DNA of 64,000 nt from positions 806,001 to 870,000 of the forward strand of contig NZ_FNOH01000002.1 in the NCBI RefSeq assembly GCF_900106535.1, given 5' to 3'. A program made the position numbers and the translations under genes. Shown piece by piece: positions 9,021-17,957 of this stretch. The stretch's first letter is position 1. Each line of letters opens with the position of its first letter. The notes under the pieces were generated by a model. That model was not told the DNA's origin, ran no database searches, and saw nothing but the letters and a program-made list of their open reading frames with translations. The DNA is from Myxococcus xanthus (GTDB taxonomy: Bacteria; Myxococcota; Myxococcia; Myxococcales; Myxococcaceae).

Positions 9021-9920
9021 ATGACCCCCGCCCGCCCCCCGCCCCCTTCAGCCGACCTGCCGCAGCTCGCAGTTCATGCGTTGTGGTGGGGGTGGTTCCC
9101 AGCCTTCATCTTGAGCTGGGACGCGCTTCCCTGGGTGGGGCGGCTGGCCATGTGCCTGCTGGGCTGGGCCATCTGCTTCTGGAACTACGCCGTCCTGCAC
9201 AACCACATGCACGTGTCCATCGCACGGCCTCCGCTGGCGCACTGGGTGGTGTCCCGTTCGCTGGGCATGGCGTGTGGGTTCCCCTACCGGGGCTACTTCA
9301 TCCACCACTTCAACCACCACCGGTACGATGACGGCCCGGGCGACTGGGGCCGCCGCCGTCCCGGAGAGCGCGTCTTCCGCTACTGCCTGCGCTCGGCGCT
9401 GACGCCGTGGCTGTGGCCCTACGAGACGCTGGGCCAGGTCTGGCAGTGGGCGAAGAAGAAGAACCAGCGGCTGGAGCTGGCGGTGGATTTCCTGGTGGTG
9501 GACGGCGCGCTGCTGGCGCTCATCGTGTGGAAGCCCGCGCTGGGCCTGGCCTTGTGGGGGGTGCTGCTGGTGACGCAGTTCTGCATCCACTGGCTCAACC
9601 TGGCAGCCCACTTCGAAACGGACTCCGAACAGAAGGACGCCCTGGGGACCACGTCCTATTCCGCCTTCTACAACCGGTGGTTCTTCAACGCCGGCTACCA
9701 TCAGGCCCATCACCTGAAGCCGCAGGTGCCCTGGTACGAGCTCCCGGCCCTCACCGAGGAGCTCGCTCGGACGTCCAGGCTCCGTCCAGAGCTGACGACC
9801 GGGCTCTCCCCCATCAATCCGTTGTGGGTGGCACGGGTGGTGAAGCGCTATTCTGCCAAGCCGTGCGATCGGCAGACGGAGTCGAAGATTACCGCCGGGA
9901 CCCCCACGGCCGTTACCTAG
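9021..9920 (+). CDS. membrane fatty acid desaturase
   Basis: An integral-membrane di-iron desaturase of 299 residues that would introduce double bonds into acyl chains. The three histidine boxes are present: HNHMH (60-64), HHFNHH (95-100) and HQAHH (227-231). Hydrophobic helices lie near 20-58 and 155-195. The ATG at 9021 is preferred over a TTG at 8970, which would add 17 unlikely residues. The 3' end overlaps the probable start of the AraC-type gene by about 58 bases, suggesting co-expression. Substrate and regiospecificity cannot be read from sequence. Confidence 0.88.
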   Translation: MTPARPPPPSADLPQLAVHALWWGWFPAFILSWDALPWVGRLAMCLLGWAICFWNYAVLHNHMHVSIARPPLAHWVVSRSLGMACGFPYRGYFIHHFNHHRYDDGPGDWGRRRPGERVFRYCLRSALTPWLWPYETLGQVWQWAKKKNQRLELAVDFLVVDGALLALIVWKPALGLALWGVLLVTQFCIHWLNLAAHFETDSEQKDALGTTSYSAFYNRWFFNAGYHQAHHLKPQVPWYELPALTEELARTSRLRPELTTGLSPINPLWVARVVKRYSAKPCDRQTESKITAGTPTAVT

Positions 9921-10774
9921 TCGGGGAGGGCTTCCTCCACTGGTACGCCTCGGTGGACCTGTGCGGCTTCATCCTCTGGGGACGCCCCGGAGAGGCCGAG
10001 GTGCGCCGGCTCGTCCAGGTGCTGGACGTGGAGTTGTCCCCCGCCAAGCCGCATGCCTCGCTGGTGGACGCGCGCCGGCTGGAGGCCGCGGACCCCATGG
10101 CCTTTGCCGCCCTGGTCAAATACATGCAGCCCCGCGAGAAGGACTTCAGTACCTCCGTGCTGAAGCAGGCGCTGGTGCGGCCGGAAGGCGTGGTGGGCGC
10201 GGTGGTGGGCGGCTTCTACACGCTGCTGTCCGGGGCCTATCCCAGCCGGGCATTCACCGCTCCCGACACCGCCCTTCAGTGGTTGGGGCAGCCGGAGGCC
10301 GAGGCCGCGGCGCTGCTGGCGGAGCTCAACGGACTGGTCGCGGAGGCCACCGGCCAGTCTCCCCTGCTGCGCGAGCTGCACCAGGTGATGCGAGGCCGGC
10401 TGCCGGAGGTGAATCTGTCGGACGTGGCCCGGGAGATGGGCATGTCCGAACGGACGCTGCAACGCCGGCTGAAGGAGGCCAGCACGTCCTTCCAGGCGGA
10501 GCTCAACGCGGTGCAGGTGCGCATGGCGCAGTCGCTGCTTCGCGAGTCGAACATGAAGCTCACCGCAGTGGCGGTGGAGGTGGGCTGCGCCTCGCTCCAG
10601 CACTTCAGCAGCCTCTTCCGCAAGCTGGTGGGCGAGTCCCCCAGCGCGTGGCGGGACCGGCAGAAGCAGCCGCAGGGCGACGGCACGCCACCACCCGCCG
10701 AGGCCCTGATGGAGGAAGTGGCTGGAGCGCCCGGTAAGGGCCCCGTCGCGGCCACGTCCGAAGTCCCCGAGTAG
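9863..10774 (+). CDS. AraC-family transcriptional regulator
   Basis: About 303 residues. The N-terminal two thirds (FLHWYASVDLCGFILWG onward) resemble an uncharacterised ligand-sensing region. The C-terminal 100 residues carry two AraC helix-turn-helices: VNLSDVAREMGMSERTLQRRL and LTAVAVEVGCASLQHFSSLF. A Pro/Ala-rich tail follows. No ATG lies near the start of similarity; the GTG at 9863 is a best guess and makes the gene overlap the desaturase stop at 9920. It may control the desaturase, but that is inference from position only. Confidence 0.82.
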   Translation: MRSADGVEDYRRDPHGRYLVGEGFLHWYASVDLCGFILWGRPGEAEVRRLVQVLDVELSPAKPHASLVDARRLEAADPMAFAALVKYMQPREKDFSTSVLKQALVRPEGVVGAVVGGFYTLLSGAYPSRAFTAPDTALQWLGQPEAEAAALLAELNGLVAEATGQSPLLRELHQVMRGRLPEVNLSDVAREMGMSERTLQRRLKEASTSFQAELNAVQVRMAQSLLRESNMKLTAVAVEVGCASLQHFSSLFRKLVGESPSAWRDRQKQPQGDGTPPPAEALMEEVAGAPGKGPVAATSEVPE

Positions 10775-10783
10775 TCACGCCCT

Positions 10784-10810
10784 GGAGCCGGGAAGCCGCT
10801 GGCTCCCGGC
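10784..10810 (+). terminator. possible hairpin terminator after the AraC gene
   Basis: GCCGGGA (10787-10793) can pair with TCCCGGC (10804-10810), or GGAGCC (10784-10789) with GGCTCC (10801-10806). It lies 10-36 bases after the stop. There is no T-run, so assignment is tentative. Confidence 0.35.
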
Positions 10811-10989
10811 AATCCCTGCCAGTCACCACAGGCGCTCAACATTCCCAAACGTTGTCAGGCGGGACTGCGCGACTCAGCGGGTGACGCGCAAGTCTTTGAC
10901 ACCTCGTGGGTGCGATACCTGGCGCGCGGGACTCCGGGAGTTCCGACTCTCAGCGGACTTTCAGACTGATTCCCGCACTTCATGGCGAT

Positions 10990-11019
10990 TTGACAATATT
11001 TATCCACAAACACTACAAA
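10990..11019 (+). promoter_or_regulatory. predicted sigma70-type promoter
   Basis: Perfect -35 TTGACA at 10990-10995, an 18-base spacer and a -10-like TACAAA at 11014-11019. The surrounding bases are strongly AT-rich. It would drive the uncharacterised gene at 11081 and the ABC ATPase behind it. Confidence 0.55.
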
Positions 11020-11080
11020 AACATAGAACGCGACGCCCACCCTGCCGGCGCTTCCACCGCTGGCATCGGAGCTGCCTCCC

Positions 11081-12091
11081 TTGACGCCCGGTCAATTACA
11101 GACAGCGCTGACGGACGCGATTCACCTGGCGCGGCAGGTGGACCTGCGCCGGTGCGAGCAGGAGGAGGCCCCGCGCCTCTTGCAGGAGTCCGTGCCGGCG
11201 CTTCGGAACGCCGTCCTCGCGGGGGCCCAGGCGATGGGCTCCGTTCGCGCCCATTACGAAGAGGATGAGGACCCGCCGGGCTTCGTGGCCAACACCCGGC
11301 GGCAGCGCATCGCGGACCTGGCCTTCATGGCGCGCCTGGACCTGGGCGAACGGCTGGAGCGGCTGGGGATGATGACGGCCACCGAGGCACCCTGGAACAT
11401 CATCGCCATGTGTGGCAGCGCCCGGCGCCGCCTCTTCAAGTGCGCCGCCGCGGTGGAACGTGCGTTGTGCGCGCACGAGGGGCTGACGCCCCGGCTGGAA
11501 GGACTCCTCACCCAGGAGCTGGAGCGGTCGCTGAAGGTGCGTCAGGCCTACGTGCTGTTCCGCCGGGGGCTGCTCACGCGCGCGGAGCCCACGGCACCGT
11601 GGCTGGCGCCCGTGCTGCGCCGGGCCGCGGTGTGCTTCTCCGAGCTGACGGGCCGGGAAATCTACGAGGACCTGCGCATCGAGGACCGCACCGAGCTGCG
11701 GCGGCTCCAGGCGGCGGTGCTGGACTGGCTGCGCGGGCAGGACGGCCATGACGCCGTGTCCGGCCGGAGGCTGTGGCAGGACGTCGCGGTGTTCGCCGAG
11801 CTGCTCACGCAGGTGAACCTCCGCCCCGAGCTGCGTGAGCACGACCAGGCGCTGCTGGGCTCACTCCTGCTCAGCCTGGAGCTGGACCCTTCGCTGAGCG
11901 CCGAGCGGCTGGCGGAGCTCGCCCATCCCCTGTTGGGCGTGGACGACGTGCTGGACGACTGCATCGAGAATCCCACCGCCGTGGAGCGCGCGGAGTGGCG
12001 GGAGACACTGGAGCGGCTCGCCACGGGCCTCCTGGGCGAACACGGCGCGGTGCCTCTTCCCGAACAGGAGGCACTGGCCGCCCCCCGTTGA
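11081..12091 (+). CDS. uncharacterised helical protein, partner of an ABC ATPase
   Basis: A 336-residue mainly alpha-helical protein rich in Leu, Arg and Glu, with no signal peptide, membrane helix or motif that I recognise. The start is TTG at 11081, supported by GGAG at 11068-11071 nine bases upstream. The ABC ATPase gene starts 38 bases downstream and the two almost certainly form one operon behind the promoter at 10990, so this may be a partner or regulatory subunit of that ATPase. The function is unknown. Confidence 0.7.
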   Translation: MTPGQLQTALTDAIHLARQVDLRRCEQEEAPRLLQESVPALRNAVLAGAQAMGSVRAHYEEDEDPPGFVANTRRQRIADLAFMARLDLGERLERLGMMTATEAPWNIIAMCGSARRRLFKCAAAVERALCAHEGLTPRLEGLLTQELERSLKVRQAYVLFRRGLLTRAEPTAPWLAPVLRRAAVCFSELTGREIYEDLRIEDRTELRRLQAAVLDWLRGQDGHDAVSGRRLWQDVAVFAELLTQVNLRPELREHDQALLGSLLLSLELDPSLSAERLAELAHPLLGVDDVLDDCIENPTAVERAEWRETLERLATGLLGEHGAVPLPEQEALAAPR

Positions 12092-12129
12092 AAGCCGTCC
12101 CCCCGGCATCAAGAAAGGAGCGCAGCGCC

Positions 12130-12786
12130 GTGATTCAAGCCAGGGACCTGGGCGCCGGCTATGGCCCTCGCGCGGTGCTTGCGAAGCTCTCTTTCGATTT
12201 GCCCTGGCGGCGCGCCAGCGTGGTGCTGGGCCCGGGTGGCAGTGGCAAGAGCACCCTGCTGCGGGCCCTGGTCAACGACCGGCTCGGAGACGGCGCTGAC
12301 TTCTGGGTGCGGGGCCAGCTCACCCTTCCCGTATCGGCGCAGGCGGTGGTGCCCCAAGGCCGGCCCGCGGAGTCCCGCACACTGGGCGAGCTGCTCGGCC
12401 CCGATGCGCGCCAGACGCTGGAGTCCGTGTGGGCCTGCGCGCCAGCGGCGGCGGTGCGGCTGGACCGCCTGCGCGAGCGGCCGGTGGCGCTGCTGCCCGA
12501 AGGGCTGTGGCGGCTGGCCCTGCTCACCGTCGCCATCGCCAACAAGGCGCCCCTGGTCCTCCTGGACGAGCCCGAAGTGGGACTGTCGGGAGACGGCGTC
12601 CGCTGGTTGGCGCGGCGGCTGCTGATGCTGCGGGCCGAGCGCACGGTGGTGCTCGTCACGCAGCACCTCCCGCTGGCGCGCATGGTCGCCGACCACGTGC
12701 TGCTCCTTGATGAAGGGATGCTCGTGGACCAGGCCCCGCCCCGTCACTTCTTCGACGAGCCTGAGCTCCGTCGCCACACCTGCTGA
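12130..12786 (+). CDS. ABC transporter-type ATPase, stand-alone
   Basis: A 218-residue nucleotide-binding domain. Walker A is GPGGSGKST (about residues 37-45), and Walker B is LVLLDEPEVGLS. The switch-like His sits in VTQHLPLAR. The signature loop (LLPEGLWRLALL) departs clearly from LSGGQ, so ATPase activity may be altered. It starts at GTG 12130 behind an excellent ribosome-binding site (AAGGAG, 12115-12120). No permease gene is adjacent, so substrate and even transport are uncertain. It follows the 11081 gene in one operon. Confidence 0.82.
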   Translation: MIQARDLGAGYGPRAVLAKLSFDLPWRRASVVLGPGGSGKSTLLRALVNDRLGDGADFWVRGQLTLPVSAQAVVPQGRPAESRTLGELLGPDARQTLESVWACAPAAAVRLDRLRERPVALLPEGLWRLALLTVAIANKAPLVLLDEPEVGLSGDGVRWLARRLLMLRAERTVVLVTQHLPLARMVADHVLLLDEGMLVDQAPPRHFFDEPELRRHTC

Positions 12787-12917
12787 CGGTTCAGCGTGAC
12801 ACGCCACACCGTTCCACCGCGCCGCTCGCTTCAGGCGGGCGCGGGCATGGGCGCTGGCCGCAGACGTGAGGTGGCGAAGAGGGTGGCCGGGCGCACCCTC
12901 CGCGCCGTGTGGCCAAC

Positions 12918-13571
12918 CTAACGCGTGGCGGCCTTCGTGCCCCGCTGAAGACGGCGCGCCTTGCCCAGACGTGGGGCATCCGCGCGAGGACGGCGCGGCG
13001 TGGGCGCTCGCTTGCCTGCGGGCAGAATGGGGTCGGGACACACCGCGCGGAGCTTGCATGACTTGCACTCGGCGCCGCTCCACACCGCTTCGTAGAGCGC
13101 CGTCACCCGGTCGATGACGTCGAAGTCCTCGGTGACGAAGCCCAGCTCGAAGTTGCGCGCGGAGTCGCCCTTGGCGCCCAGCCCCGCGCCGGTGAGGTTG
13201 GCGCTGCCCAGGTATGCCCAGGCGCCATCCACCACCACCGCCTTGAAGTGCACGCGCGGACAGACCTTGAGCGACAAGCCCCCCGCCACCAGCCGCGCCT
13301 GCCGGTCGAAGGCGGCGCGAAAGGGCCGGCTCGGCAGCTCTGCGTGCAACAGCCGCAGCGCCACGCCACGCGCGGCGAGCGTGTCCAGCACGTCCACCAG
13401 CGGGACGAAGCGGCCACCGTGCTCCACGAACATCGCCTTCACGTTGGCCGTGGCCATCCACACCGACTCCCGGGCGTGGAGCAGCTTCTCCAACACCACC
13501 TCCCGGTACAGCGCGCTGCCCGACAGGAGCTCCGCCTCGATGGGACGCATGGAGCGCACTCCATCACACAT
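12918..13571 (-). CDS. phospholipase D-like protein with single HKD motif
   Basis: About 217 residues of the PLD superfamily. One HKD motif is visible (HFKAVVVDGAWAYLGSANLTG), so activity would require a dimer, as in Nuc-type nucleases. The C-terminus has closely spaced cysteines (CKSCKLRAVC) that could bind metal, then a very basic tail (about 175-217) suited to nucleic acid contact. The ATG at 13571 is preferred because GAGG precedes it; a GTG at 13613 would add 14 residues and run into the operator region. It is transcribed divergently from the TetR gene, and the shared 70-base gap holds two operator-like palindromes, so TetR may control both. Confidence 0.78.
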   Translation of the reverse strand: MCDGVRSMRPIEAELLSGSALYREVVLEKLLHARESVWMATANVKAMFVEHGGRFVPLVDVLDTLAARGVALRLLHAELPSRPFRAAFDRQARLVAGGLSLKVCPRVHFKAVVVDGAWAYLGSANLTGAGLGAKGDSARNFELGFVTEDFDVIDRVTALYEAVWSGAECKSCKLRAVCPDPILPAGKRAPTPRRPRADAPRLGKARRLQRGTKAATR

Positions 13572-13596
13572 GTCCTCACCCAGCCACCTGACGGAC

Positions 13597-13637
13597 AAAT
13601 GACCTTCAGTCACTTGACGAATGACCGTGGGTCATTC
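13597..13637. promoter_or_regulatory. two operator-like palindromes for the TetR regulator
   Basis: Site 1: GAATGACC (13619-13626), spacer GTG, GGTCATTC (13630-13637), a perfect 8+8 inverted repeat ending 11 bases before the TetR ATG. Site 2: AAATGACC (13597-13604), spacer TTC, AGTCACTT (13608-13615), a degenerate copy. The centres are 22 bases apart, about two helical turns. The position fits autorepression and control of the divergent PLD-like gene. Confidence 0.75.
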
Positions 13638-13648
13638 ATCCATGAGCC

Positions 13649-14332
13649 ATGGCCAGCACCTCAGCGGCGAAGGCGAATCGGGCCCTGCCCCAGCGAGCTC
13701 GGAAGGACGAGGACAAGGAAGCGCGGCGGCAACTCATCCTGGATGAGGCCCTGGCCCTGTATCAGGCGACGTCCTATGCCGAGGTGAAGATGGCGGACGT
13801 GGCCGGCCGGGCGATGCTGGCCAAGGGCACGGTGTTCCTCTACTTCCCCACCAAGGAGGCGCTGTTCCTGGCGCTGCTGGAGGACCTGCTCTTCGCGTGG
13901 TTCGCCCGGCTGGACGGGCTGCTCGTGGAGGACTCGTCGGCCTGGACGGGGCCCCGGCTGGCGCGCACGGTGGCCGAGTCGCTGGAGGGCGAGGAGGCCC
14001 TGACGCGGCTGCTCGCGCGGCTGCAGACGGTGCTGGAGCAGAACGTGACGGCCGAGCAGCTCCGCCCGTTCAAGGAGCGGCTGCTGGCGGCGCTGCTCCG
14101 CGCGGGCACGCTGGTGGAGCAGCGGCTGCCCTTCCTTCATGCCGGAGAAGGCCCGCGCTTCTTCATCCACCTGCACGCGCTGGTGACGGGCCTGCGGCAG
14201 ATGGCGGACGTGGCCCCGGTGGCGCGCGAGGTGCTGGAGGCACTGCCCCACCTGGCGCCCCTGCGCGTCGACTTCACCGCCGAGCTGACGACCGCCCTCA
14301 CCACCCTTCTTCGCGGGCTGGAGTCCCGCTGA
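13649..14332 (+). CDS. TetR-family transcriptional regulator
   Basis: A 227-residue repressor-type protein. The N-terminal HTH (residues about 26-72) reads ILDEALALYQATSYAEVKMADVAGRAMLAKGTVFLYFPTK, interrupted here only by normal family variation. The remaining residues form the helical ligand-binding/dimer domain. It is followed by two fatty-aldehyde-type dehydrogenase genes (29-base gap), so the inducer may be an aldehyde, fatty acid or related lipid; this is inferred from context. The palindromes directly upstream suggest autoregulation. Confidence 0.9.
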   Translation: MASTSAAKANRALPQRARKDEDKEARRQLILDEALALYQATSYAEVKMADVAGRAMLAKGTVFLYFPTKEALFLALLEDLLFAWFARLDGLLVEDSSAWTGPRLARTVAESLEGEEALTRLLARLQTVLEQNVTAEQLRPFKERLLAALLRAGTLVEQRLPFLHAGEGPRFFIHLHALVTGLRQMADVAPVAREVLEALPHLAPLRVDFTAELTTALTTLLRGLESR

Positions 14333-14361
14333 GCCTCCTTTCCCATCCTCTGGAGAACCCC

Positions 14362-15813
14362 ATGCTCGAAGCAGCGTCTCAAGCCAACACGCAGCCCACC
14401 GCGGACACCGAGCGCATCCGCGCGGTGTTCGAAGCCCAGCGCGCGCACCGCTGGACGATGTCCCGCACCACGGCCGCCGAACGCATCGCCCGGCTGAAGC
14501 GGCTGCGTGAAGCCATCATCGCCCGCCGCGCGGAGCTGGCGGACGCCATCCACGCGGACTTCCGCAAGCCCGCGATGGAGGTGGACCTGACGGAGCTGCA
14601 CCCCACGCTGGAGGAGCTGAACCACACGGTGCGGCACCTCAAGTCGTGGATGAAGCCCATGCGGGTGGGCACGCCGATGCTGCTTGCGGGCTCGTCCAGC
14701 CACGTGCGCTACGAGGCGCGCGGCACGGTGTTGCTGCTGTCGCCGTGGAACTACCCCTTCAACCTGCTGGTGTCGCCGCTGGTGGCCGCCATCGCAGCGG
14801 GCAACACCGTCATCTGCAAGCCCAGCGAGAAGACGCCGCACACCTCGCGCTTCCTGGCGCAGTTGGTGAAGGACGTGTTTCCCGAGAACGAAGTGGCGCT
14901 GTTCGAAGGCGGCGCGGAGACGGCGGAGGCGCTGCTGGAGCTGCCCTTCGACCACATCTTCTTCACCGGCAACACGCGCATCGGCCGCAAGGTGATGGAG
15001 GCCGCGGCGAAGCACCTGGCCAGCGTGACGCTGGAGCTGGGTGGCAAGTCGCCCGTCATCGTCGATGAGACGGCGGACGTCGCCGCCGCTGCCGAGCGCC
15101 TGTGCTGGGGCAAGTTCGTCAACGGCGGCCAGACGTGCGTGGCGCCGGACTACGTGTTCGTGCACGCGTCGAAGGAGCGGGCGTTCCTGGACGCGCTCAA
15201 GGCGTCCATCACGCGCTTCTACGGCGGCACCGAGCAGGAGCGGCAGGCGAGCCCTGACCTGACGCGACTGGTGGACCCGGTGGCGTGGCGGCGGGTGAAG
15301 GACCTGCTCAAGCGCTCGGTGGCCGCGGGAGCGAAGGTGGAAGTGGGCGGGGAGACGGACGAGCCCTCGCGCTACATCGCGCCCACCGTGCTGTCCGGCG
15401 TGACGGCGGAGAACCCGGTGATGGAGGGCGAGATTTTCGGGCCGGTGCTGCCGGTGCTCACCTTCCAGTCCCGTGAAGAGGTCTACGCGCACATCCGCGC
15501 GGGCGGGAAGCCTTTGGCCCTCTACGTGTTCAGCCAGGACAAGCGGGCGGTGGAAGACATCTTCCAGAACACCACGTCGGGTGGCGCGGTGGTGAACAAC
15601 GTGCTCGTCCACCTCGCGAACCCCAACCTCCCGTTCGGCGGGGTTGGTACCAGTGGCCTGGGGAACTACCACGGTCATTTCGGCTTCAAGACGTTCAGCC
15701 ATGAGCGGGCAGTGATGGTTCAGTGGATGAAGTCGCTGGCTTCGGTGTTCTTCCCGCCGTATCGCGGGAAGGCGCAGGAATTGGCCTCCCGCGCGACCCG
15801 GCTGATGGAGTAG
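14362..15813 (+). CDS. aldehyde dehydrogenase, class 3/fatty aldehyde type (copy 1)
   Basis: Oxidises aldehydes to acids with NAD(P)+. The 483-residue length, PWNYPFNLLVSPLVAAIAAGN and the C-terminal hydrophobic end fit the class 3 (coniferyl/fatty aldehyde) branch. Catalytic residues: general-base-type Glu225 in LELGGKSP and nucleophile Cys259 in NGGQTCVAPDY. The ATG at 14362 lies 29 bases after the TetR stop. The C-terminal segment SLASVFFPPYRGKAQEL may contact the membrane. A close paralogue follows 38 bases downstream. The region around 14992-15099 is nearly identical to the paralogue at nucleotide level, suggesting gene conversion. Confidence 0.92.
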   Translation: MLEAASQANTQPTADTERIRAVFEAQRAHRWTMSRTTAAERIARLKRLREAIIARRAELADAIHADFRKPAMEVDLTELHPTLEELNHTVRHLKSWMKPMRVGTPMLLAGSSSHVRYEARGTVLLLSPWNYPFNLLVSPLVAAIAAGNTVICKPSEKTPHTSRFLAQLVKDVFPENEVALFEGGAETAEALLELPFDHIFFTGNTRIGRKVMEAAAKHLASVTLELGGKSPVIVDETADVAAAAERLCWGKFVNGGQTCVAPDYVFVHASKERAFLDALKASITRFYGGTEQERQASPDLTRLVDPVAWRRVKDLLKRSVAAGAKVEVGGETDEPSRYIAPTVLSGVTAENPVMEGEIFGPVLPVLTFQSREEVYAHIRAGGKPLALYVFSQDKRAVEDIFQNTTSGGAVVNNVLVHLANPNLPFGGVGTSGLGNYHGHFGFKTFSHERAVMVQWMKSLASVFFPPYRGKAQELASRATRLME

Positions 15814-15851
15814 GCAACCCTGGCCGGGGCACCTCCGGAAGGAGCCGGGCG

Positions 15852-17291
15852 ATGCGCGTGGTGAAGTTGGAAGAAGCACGGATGCCGGACGGTGTGCAGG
15901 AGGCGTTCGACCGCCTCCATGCGCATCGCTGGGAGGTGGCGCGCCGCGGCATGAAGGAACGGCTGGCCCGGCTGGAGCAGTTCAAGACGCTGCTCGTCGC
16001 CCGGCGCGAGGCCCTGGCCGAGGCGCTCCACGCCGACTTCCGCAAGCCGCGCGCGGAGGTGGAGGCCACCGAGGTCCTCCCCGTCCTGATGGAGTTGGCC
16101 TCCATCCAGAAGCACCTCAAGACGTGGATGAAGCCCCGGAAGGTCTCCACGCCCCTGCTGCTCACCGGCACGTCCAGCCTGGTGCAGTACGAGCCCCGGG
16201 GCGTGGTGCTGGTGATGGCCCCGTGGAACTACCCCTTCCACCTGCTGGTGTCGCCGCTGGTCGCCGCGGTGGCCGCGGGCAACGCCGTCCTGTGCAAGCC
16301 CAGCGAGAAGACGCCCAACACGGCGCGCTTCATCGCGGAGCTGGTGAAGGATGTCTTTCCCCCAGAAGAGGTCGCGGTGGTGGAGGGAGGCCCGGAGGTG
16401 GGCGAGGCGCTGCTGCGGCTTCCCTTCGACCACATCTTCTTCACCGGTGGGGCCCGCGTGGGCCGGCGGGTGATGGAGGCCGCGGCGAAGCACCTGGCCA
16501 GCGTGACGTTGGAGCTGGGTGGCAAGTCACCCGTCATCGTCGATGAGACGGCGGATGTCGCCGCCGCTGCCGAGCGCGTGGTGTGGGGCAAGTTCCTCAA
16601 CGGCGGACAGACGTGCATCGCCCCCGACCACGTCTGGGTCCACGCGTCGAAGGAAGAGGCCCTGCTGGAGGCGATGAAGGAGGCCCTGGAGCGCTTCTAC
16701 GGCCGCACCGAGGAGGCGCGTCGCGCGAGCCTGGACCTGTGCCGCATGGTGGATGACAGCGCCTTCACGCGGGTGCGCCAGTTGATGGACCGCACCGTGG
16801 AGGCCGGCGCGCGCGTGGTGGTGGGTGGTGGCGTGGGCGCGGAGTCGCGTTACATCGCGCCCACGGTGCTCGCGGACGTGACGCCAGACACGCCCATCAT
16901 GGCCGAGGAGATTTTCGGACCGGTGCTGCCGGTGCTGCGCTTCGAGTCCCTGGACGAAGTCGTGTCGCACGTGCGCGAGGACGGCAAGCCCCTGGCGCTC
17001 TACGTGTTCAGCAACGACGAGGCCACGGTGGAGCGGCTGCTGCGGGAGACTCGCGCGGGCGGCACGTGCATCAACACGGTGGTGCTGCACAATGTGAATC
17101 CGAACCTGCCCTTCGGCGGCGTGGGCGCCAGCGGTGTGGGCGCGTATCACGGCGAGACGGGCTTCCGGACCTTCAGCCACGAGCGCGCGGTGCTGCGCCA
17201 GGGGCGCACGTCCCTGGTCCACCTGTTCTTCCCGCCCTTCACGGGCAAGGCGCAGAAGCTGGCGCGGCTGGCGGGGCGGTTGTTCGAATAG
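15852..17291 (+). CDS. aldehyde dehydrogenase, class 3/fatty aldehyde type (copy 2)
   Basis: The 479-residue paralogue of the preceding gene, with the same architecture: PWNYPFHLLVSPLVAAVAAGN, Glu221 in LELGGKSP and Cys255 in NGGQTCIAPDH. It is preceded by a strong ribosome-binding site (GGAAGGAG) before the ATG at 15852. The proteins diverge in the first 100 residues and in the cofactor and substrate-entry loops, so substrate range may differ. It is probably the third gene of a tetR-aldh-aldh operon for long-chain aldehyde detoxification or lipid turnover. Confidence 0.92.
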   Translation: MRVVKLEEARMPDGVQEAFDRLHAHRWEVARRGMKERLARLEQFKTLLVARREALAEALHADFRKPRAEVEATEVLPVLMELASIQKHLKTWMKPRKVSTPLLLTGTSSLVQYEPRGVVLVMAPWNYPFHLLVSPLVAAVAAGNAVLCKPSEKTPNTARFIAELVKDVFPPEEVAVVEGGPEVGEALLRLPFDHIFFTGGARVGRRVMEAAAKHLASVTLELGGKSPVIVDETADVAAAAERVVWGKFLNGGQTCIAPDHVWVHASKEEALLEAMKEALERFYGRTEEARRASLDLCRMVDDSAFTRVRQLMDRTVEAGARVVVGGGVGAESRYIAPTVLADVTPDTPIMAEEIFGPVLPVLRFESLDEVVSHVREDGKPLALYVFSNDEATVERLLRETRAGGTCINTVVLHNVNPNLPFGGVGASGVGAYHGETGFRTFSHERAVLRQGRTSLVHLFFPPFTGKAQKLARLAGRLFE

Positions 17292-17366
17292 GCGTGAAAT
17301 GAGAGATGCTCCGGTCCGTAATGCCTGAGACCTCTCTCGCGAAAGACGCCTGCTGGTGAGCCGCAC

Positions 17367-17957
17367 ATGACAGACCCGGGGTCGCCCTCCCCTCTGACGG
17401 TGGTCCCCGGTGGTGACGGGGGCTTCCTGTCGCGCCTGCCCACGGTGCTGCAACCGCACCGCAGCCTGCTCACCTACTACCTCGTCAGCGCGCTGCTGGC
17501 CGGGCCCGGCTTCCCCATCCTCGGGCTCATCCGCTACTTCAAGTACCAGACGCTGCGCTACACGCTGGACGACGAAGGCATCACCGTCCGCTGGGGCATC
17601 CTCTTCCGGCGGGAGGTATCCCTCACCTACGCGCGCATCCAGGACATCCACTTGTCCAGCAACCTGGTGGAGCGCTGGCTGGGGCTGGCGCGCATCCAAA
17701 TCCAGACGGCGAGCGGCAACTCGCAGGCGGAAATCACCATCGAGGGCGTTCCCGCGCACGAGGCGATGCGGGACTTCCTCTATTCGAAGATGCGGGGAAG
17801 CCGCGAGCGCGCAGTGCCTACGCAAGAGAGCGCACGCGCCATGCCCGCCGGTGACCATGACGCGCTGGCGGCCACGCTCCGCGAGATTGCCGAGGAGGTG
17901 CGCGCCCTACGGCTCAGCCTGAACAGCGGCGCCACGCGGGAGAAGCAGGATGTCTGA
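17367..17957 (+). CDS. membrane-anchored bacterial PH-domain protein (bPH2), first of pair
   Basis: 196 residues. A hydrophobic hairpin at about 33-56 is followed by a bPH2 (YdbS/YdbT-like) domain at about 60-145: LRYTLDDEGITVRWGILFRR and YARIQDIHLSSNLVERWLGL are typical. A charged helical tail ends the protein. Such proteins occur in pairs at the membrane; their role is poorly defined. The stop overlaps the start of the second PH gene by 8 bases, so the two are co-translated and probably form one complex. Confidence 0.85.
   Translation: MTDPGSPSPLTVVPGGDGGFLSRLPTVLQPHRSLLTYYLVSALLAGPGFPILGLIRYFKYQTLRYTLDDEGITVRWGILFRREVSLTYARIQDIHLSSNLVERWLGLARIQIQTASGNSQAEITIEGVPAHEAMRDFLYSKMRGSRERAVPTQESARAMPAGDHDALAATLREIAEEVRALRLSLNSGATREKQDV

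Larger units (their letters stand above)
10775..11080 (+). other. intergenic region with AT-rich promoter stretch
   Basis: The 306-base gap upstream of the 11081 gene. It begins with the hairpin at 10784-10810 and holds an AT-rich block at about 10985-11028, rare in this DNA, that contains a promoter-like pair (separate entry). No coding potential was seen. Confidence 0.6.
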
